The position numbers and the translations under genes were made by a program. A DNA stretch of 64,000 nucleotides from Paenibacillus sp. XY044 (GTDB taxonomy: Bacteria; Bacillota; Bacilli; Paenibacillales; Paenibacillaceae): positions 1 through 64,000 of the forward strand of contig NZ_NQMO01000007.1 in assembly GCF_002257645.1 (NCBI RefSeq), read 5' to 3'. Each line of letters begins with the position of its first letter. Within the stretch, counting starts at the first letter, position 1. The notes under the pieces were generated by a model, which had not been told where the DNA came from, did not search any database, and saw only the letters and a list, made by a program, of their open reading frames with translations. Below are positions 62,339 to 64,000 of this stretch, in pieces.

Positions 62339-62468
62339 AGAAGGCAAGCAATATCAGCCCGAACTTCGTATGTTCTTGTCGTCGGGTTTTGACAAGAACA
62401 TATATCGTTAAAACAAAAAAAGCCGCGGCTTCGCGGCTATTAAGCGTGTATATTCTTGTCGTCTTACA
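62339..62468 (+). repeat. TGTTCTTGTC modular repeat, copy 8 (left module deleted)
   Basis: AAGGCAAGCA, part of the far left arm, is followed soon by CGTATGTTCTTGTCGTCGGG, TTTTGACAAGAACATATATC, the GCCGCGGCTTCGCGGC hairpin and TATATTCTTGTCGTCTTACA. The TTGATAA hairpin is missing. About 180 bases before it (62160-62338) hold a minus-strand frame ending IAVTVSLSIG that was not identified. Confidence 0.8.
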
Positions 62469-62576
62469 AAAATCTCCGCTTCAAACAGTTGCTGAATCGT
62501 ATCCTTAAACAGGCTCTCAGAATCTCGTGTACATCGTCGACCGTTCGGCAATTTTTCGCCAGTTCCTTGATCCTCG

Positions 62577-62665
62577 GCCATTGCCGTACTTGAATTCCGT
62601 TACATCTGTGAGCCACTTTTTATTCGGAGCATCAGCACGGGATCTGCGGTAGCGCGGCGGACGAT
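62577..62665 (-). mobile_element. IS3 family transposase fragment
   Basis: About 30 codons read RYRRSRADAPNKKWLTDVTE then FKYGNG. PNKKWLTDVTEFKY is the start of the integrase core of IS3/IS150 OrfB. Both ends are lost. Confidence 0.7.
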
Positions 62666-62789
62666 CGACATCTCGAGTGTATCCGCCCCGGCGTCCGAAT
62701 CAGTACGGGGGGGGGCTACGCACACTTCTCTGCTCTTCCGCCCGACTTCTGCAGATCGAGGCAGCGATTGGTTACCATTTTAGCCCTAG

Positions 62790-62930
62790 GTTCCTACATT
62801 CGTTCGGGATGTACGCCACATGCCTTAACAACACATCCTGCACCGCATCTTCCGCGTCTGCAGCGGAGCCTGTCAACTGATATGCCAGCATAAACAGCAG
62901 CGCCCTATATTGACCGTACAGTTCCTCCAT
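62790..62930 (-). pseudogene. ECF sigma factor (SigJ-like) 5' fragment
   Basis: It opens MEELYGQYRALLFMLAYQLT and continues GSAADAEDAVQDV, region 2 of an ECF sigma factor of the SigJ type, before decaying. It directly follows the NADH dehydrogenase relic on the same strand; the pair NDH-SigJ is a usual operon in Bacillales. Only about 45 codons survive. Confidence 0.7.
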
Positions 62931-62974
62931 TCGCCGTCTCACCTTTTCCTGCTGTTGGTATTGGTATCTCGTTG

Positions 62975-63695
62975 CTAGCGCAGCATACTGCCTTTATCCA
63001 ATGCCAGTCTCCTGATTTTCCACCCCAGCTTTCCCGTTATGATCATGTTAAGACCCCATTTGCGTCCCCATACAAATCCGCGATTCTCCCCCAAGCCGAT
63101 GCAAAAGAAATCCAGTATCGAGCTGGAGGATTTGTGAACCGGCGCGGGGCGGCCCTCCAGATCGGCCATTACGACTTTCCCCAGTCTATCTGCCTGCAGC
63201 GTACCTTCTCCGGCCCTCATCAGATCCGCCTTACCGTTTCTCGGATCGACGATTCTCGCACAGTCGCCAATGCTGTATACGCCCAGCGCCCCTTTGAGGC
63301 GATAGCATTCATCCACCAGCACTTGACCATCGGGAGAAGCGGCAATCCCATACTCCGAAGGGCCGGATTCGGGATCAGACCAATGGTCCATACACATAGG
63401 CCAACCGGCAAACGATCGCCATTACTGAGCTTCACCGCTCCTGCTTCCGCCTGCATCACCTTACGGTTGTAAAGTACTTTTACGCCGTATTCGGCGAGAA
63501 ACCGATCCAATTTTTTTCCGACTATTTCGGGCCCTTCCTGGAACAACCGTTTCTGTCCGCTGAGCAAATAGACAGAGATATCGGTAGGGTTCAGTCCTAG
63601 CGACGATGCTTCCTTCCGCATCTCAAGCGCCAGTTCAGCGGATGTTTCAACGCCGCTGATGCCCGCTCCCGCAACGGCGATCGTCGCCTCTGATT
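62975..63695 (-). pseudogene. Type II NADH dehydrogenase (FAD protein), frameshifted
   Basis: Minus-strand frames read IAVAGAGISGVETSAELALE (dinucleotide motif), YGVKVLYNRKVMQAEAGAVK, LCVWTIGLIPNPAL and, in another frame, LGVYSIGDCARIVDPRNGKA with the GDCA FAD motif. A frameshift near 63330 separates them, and the N-terminal FAD-binding part is missing beyond 63700. It ends at the sigma-factor fragment. The gene is dead. Confidence 0.8.
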
Positions 63696-63782
63696 TGTGA
63701 CATCGGAAACGAACGAATGGGAAATCATTGCATGGGCTGGTTTAATCAACCGATCCTTCGGGCAAGTATGTTGAGTAGATCT

Positions 63783-63866
63783 GCCCCTTAACGTAATGAT
63801 ATCAATCTAAGCGGTGCGTCTGCATCGGTGAAGTGATGGTTCATTCTGTTAACCTGCCCGTTGCGT
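63783..63866 (+). repeat. Possible CCCGTTAG boundary pair at the window end
   Basis: CTGCCCCTTAACGTAATG at 63780 and TAACCTGCCCGTTGCG at 63851 resemble the two cores of the boundary family about 70 bases apart, the spacing of a full element, but no hairpin lies between. Both cores are degenerate. The rest to 64000 shows nothing. Confidence 0.4.
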
Positions 63867-64000
63867 AGTAACATGCAAACCATTAATATGTCGTAATTAG
63901 AGGTGTTCAGAGGGCTCAAGCTGAATAAAATTCAAATGTTTCATTCGGTTTATGACAGATAATACTTCATGAATTCTTGGTAATTCAAGCCATCTTTCGA

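Noticed and set aside
26689..62468. The TGTTCTTGTC repeats as a CRISPR array
   Set aside because: Copies are kilobases apart, palindromic and modular, with no regular spacers and no cas genes nearby.

Overview
The window reads as chromosomal DNA of a Paenibacillus-like Gram-positive bacterium. This is inferred from strong AGGAGG-type ribosome sites with frequent GTG/TTG starts, several AraC regulators next to glycoside hydrolases, a LipO-type sugar-binding lipoprotein, a SigK fragment and a VanRS-like two-component system beside a paired ABC exporter. No rRNA, tRNA or CRISPR array was seen. Much of the non-coding DNA is not empty: it holds short, broken pieces of recognisable genes and two families of dispersed repeats.

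Region by region. 0.2-1.1 kb: a small secreted protein and a frameshifted small gene. 1.2-25.3 kb: a carbohydrate block with a GH3 beta-glucosidase, a GH38 alpha-mannosidase with a divergent AraC regulator, a 2-oxoglutarate dioxygenase plus an NHL propeller protein, a secreted GH85 endo-beta-N-acetylglucosaminidase, an operon for sugar-acid breakdown (mannonate dehydratase, RraA-like, DUF4432 mutarotase-like, SDR) with its GntR regulator and two identical operators, and an AraC gene divergent from two more GH38-like enzymes. GH85 cutting outside the cell followed by mannosidases inside suggests growth on N-glycans or related mannosides. 25.4-35.1 kb: accessory DNA with relics, small oxidoreductases, MerR genes and repeats. 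35.4-40.6 kb: a visibly more GC-rich block with a membrane AraC sensor, a sugar-binding lipoprotein, a broken GH130 gene and a permease stump. 41.9-47.3 kb: response regulator, histidine kinase and a heterodimeric ABC exporter, with tandem regulator-type repeats before the exporter. 47.5-57.5 kb: accessory genes (GNATs, a high-GC DUF899 gene, LysE, TM2, DUF1772, CPBP protease, TetR, TVP38) among IS21 and IS110 stumps and a guaA relic. 57.7-62.2 kb: a tyrosine-recombinase relic, then UDP-glucose dehydrogenase, a nucleotidyltransferase and two glycosyltransferases for a surface polysaccharide. 62.3-64 kb: relics of IS3, an ECF sigma gene and a type II NADH dehydrogenase.

Two repeat systems stand out. 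The first is a boundary element built on CCCGTTAG (CTAACGGG in gene orientation). It lies at both ends of single genes, all oriented the same way relative to it, with a terminator-like hairpin between two copies. At 32.3-35.1 kb it delimits three successive one-gene units, like a gene-cassette array, and it coincides with truncation points of neighbouring genes. The second is a modular hairpin repeat carrying several copies of ATATGTTCTTGTC, seen at eight or nine places, with deletion derivatives explained by recombination between its internal direct repeats. Both are observed directly; mobility is inference.
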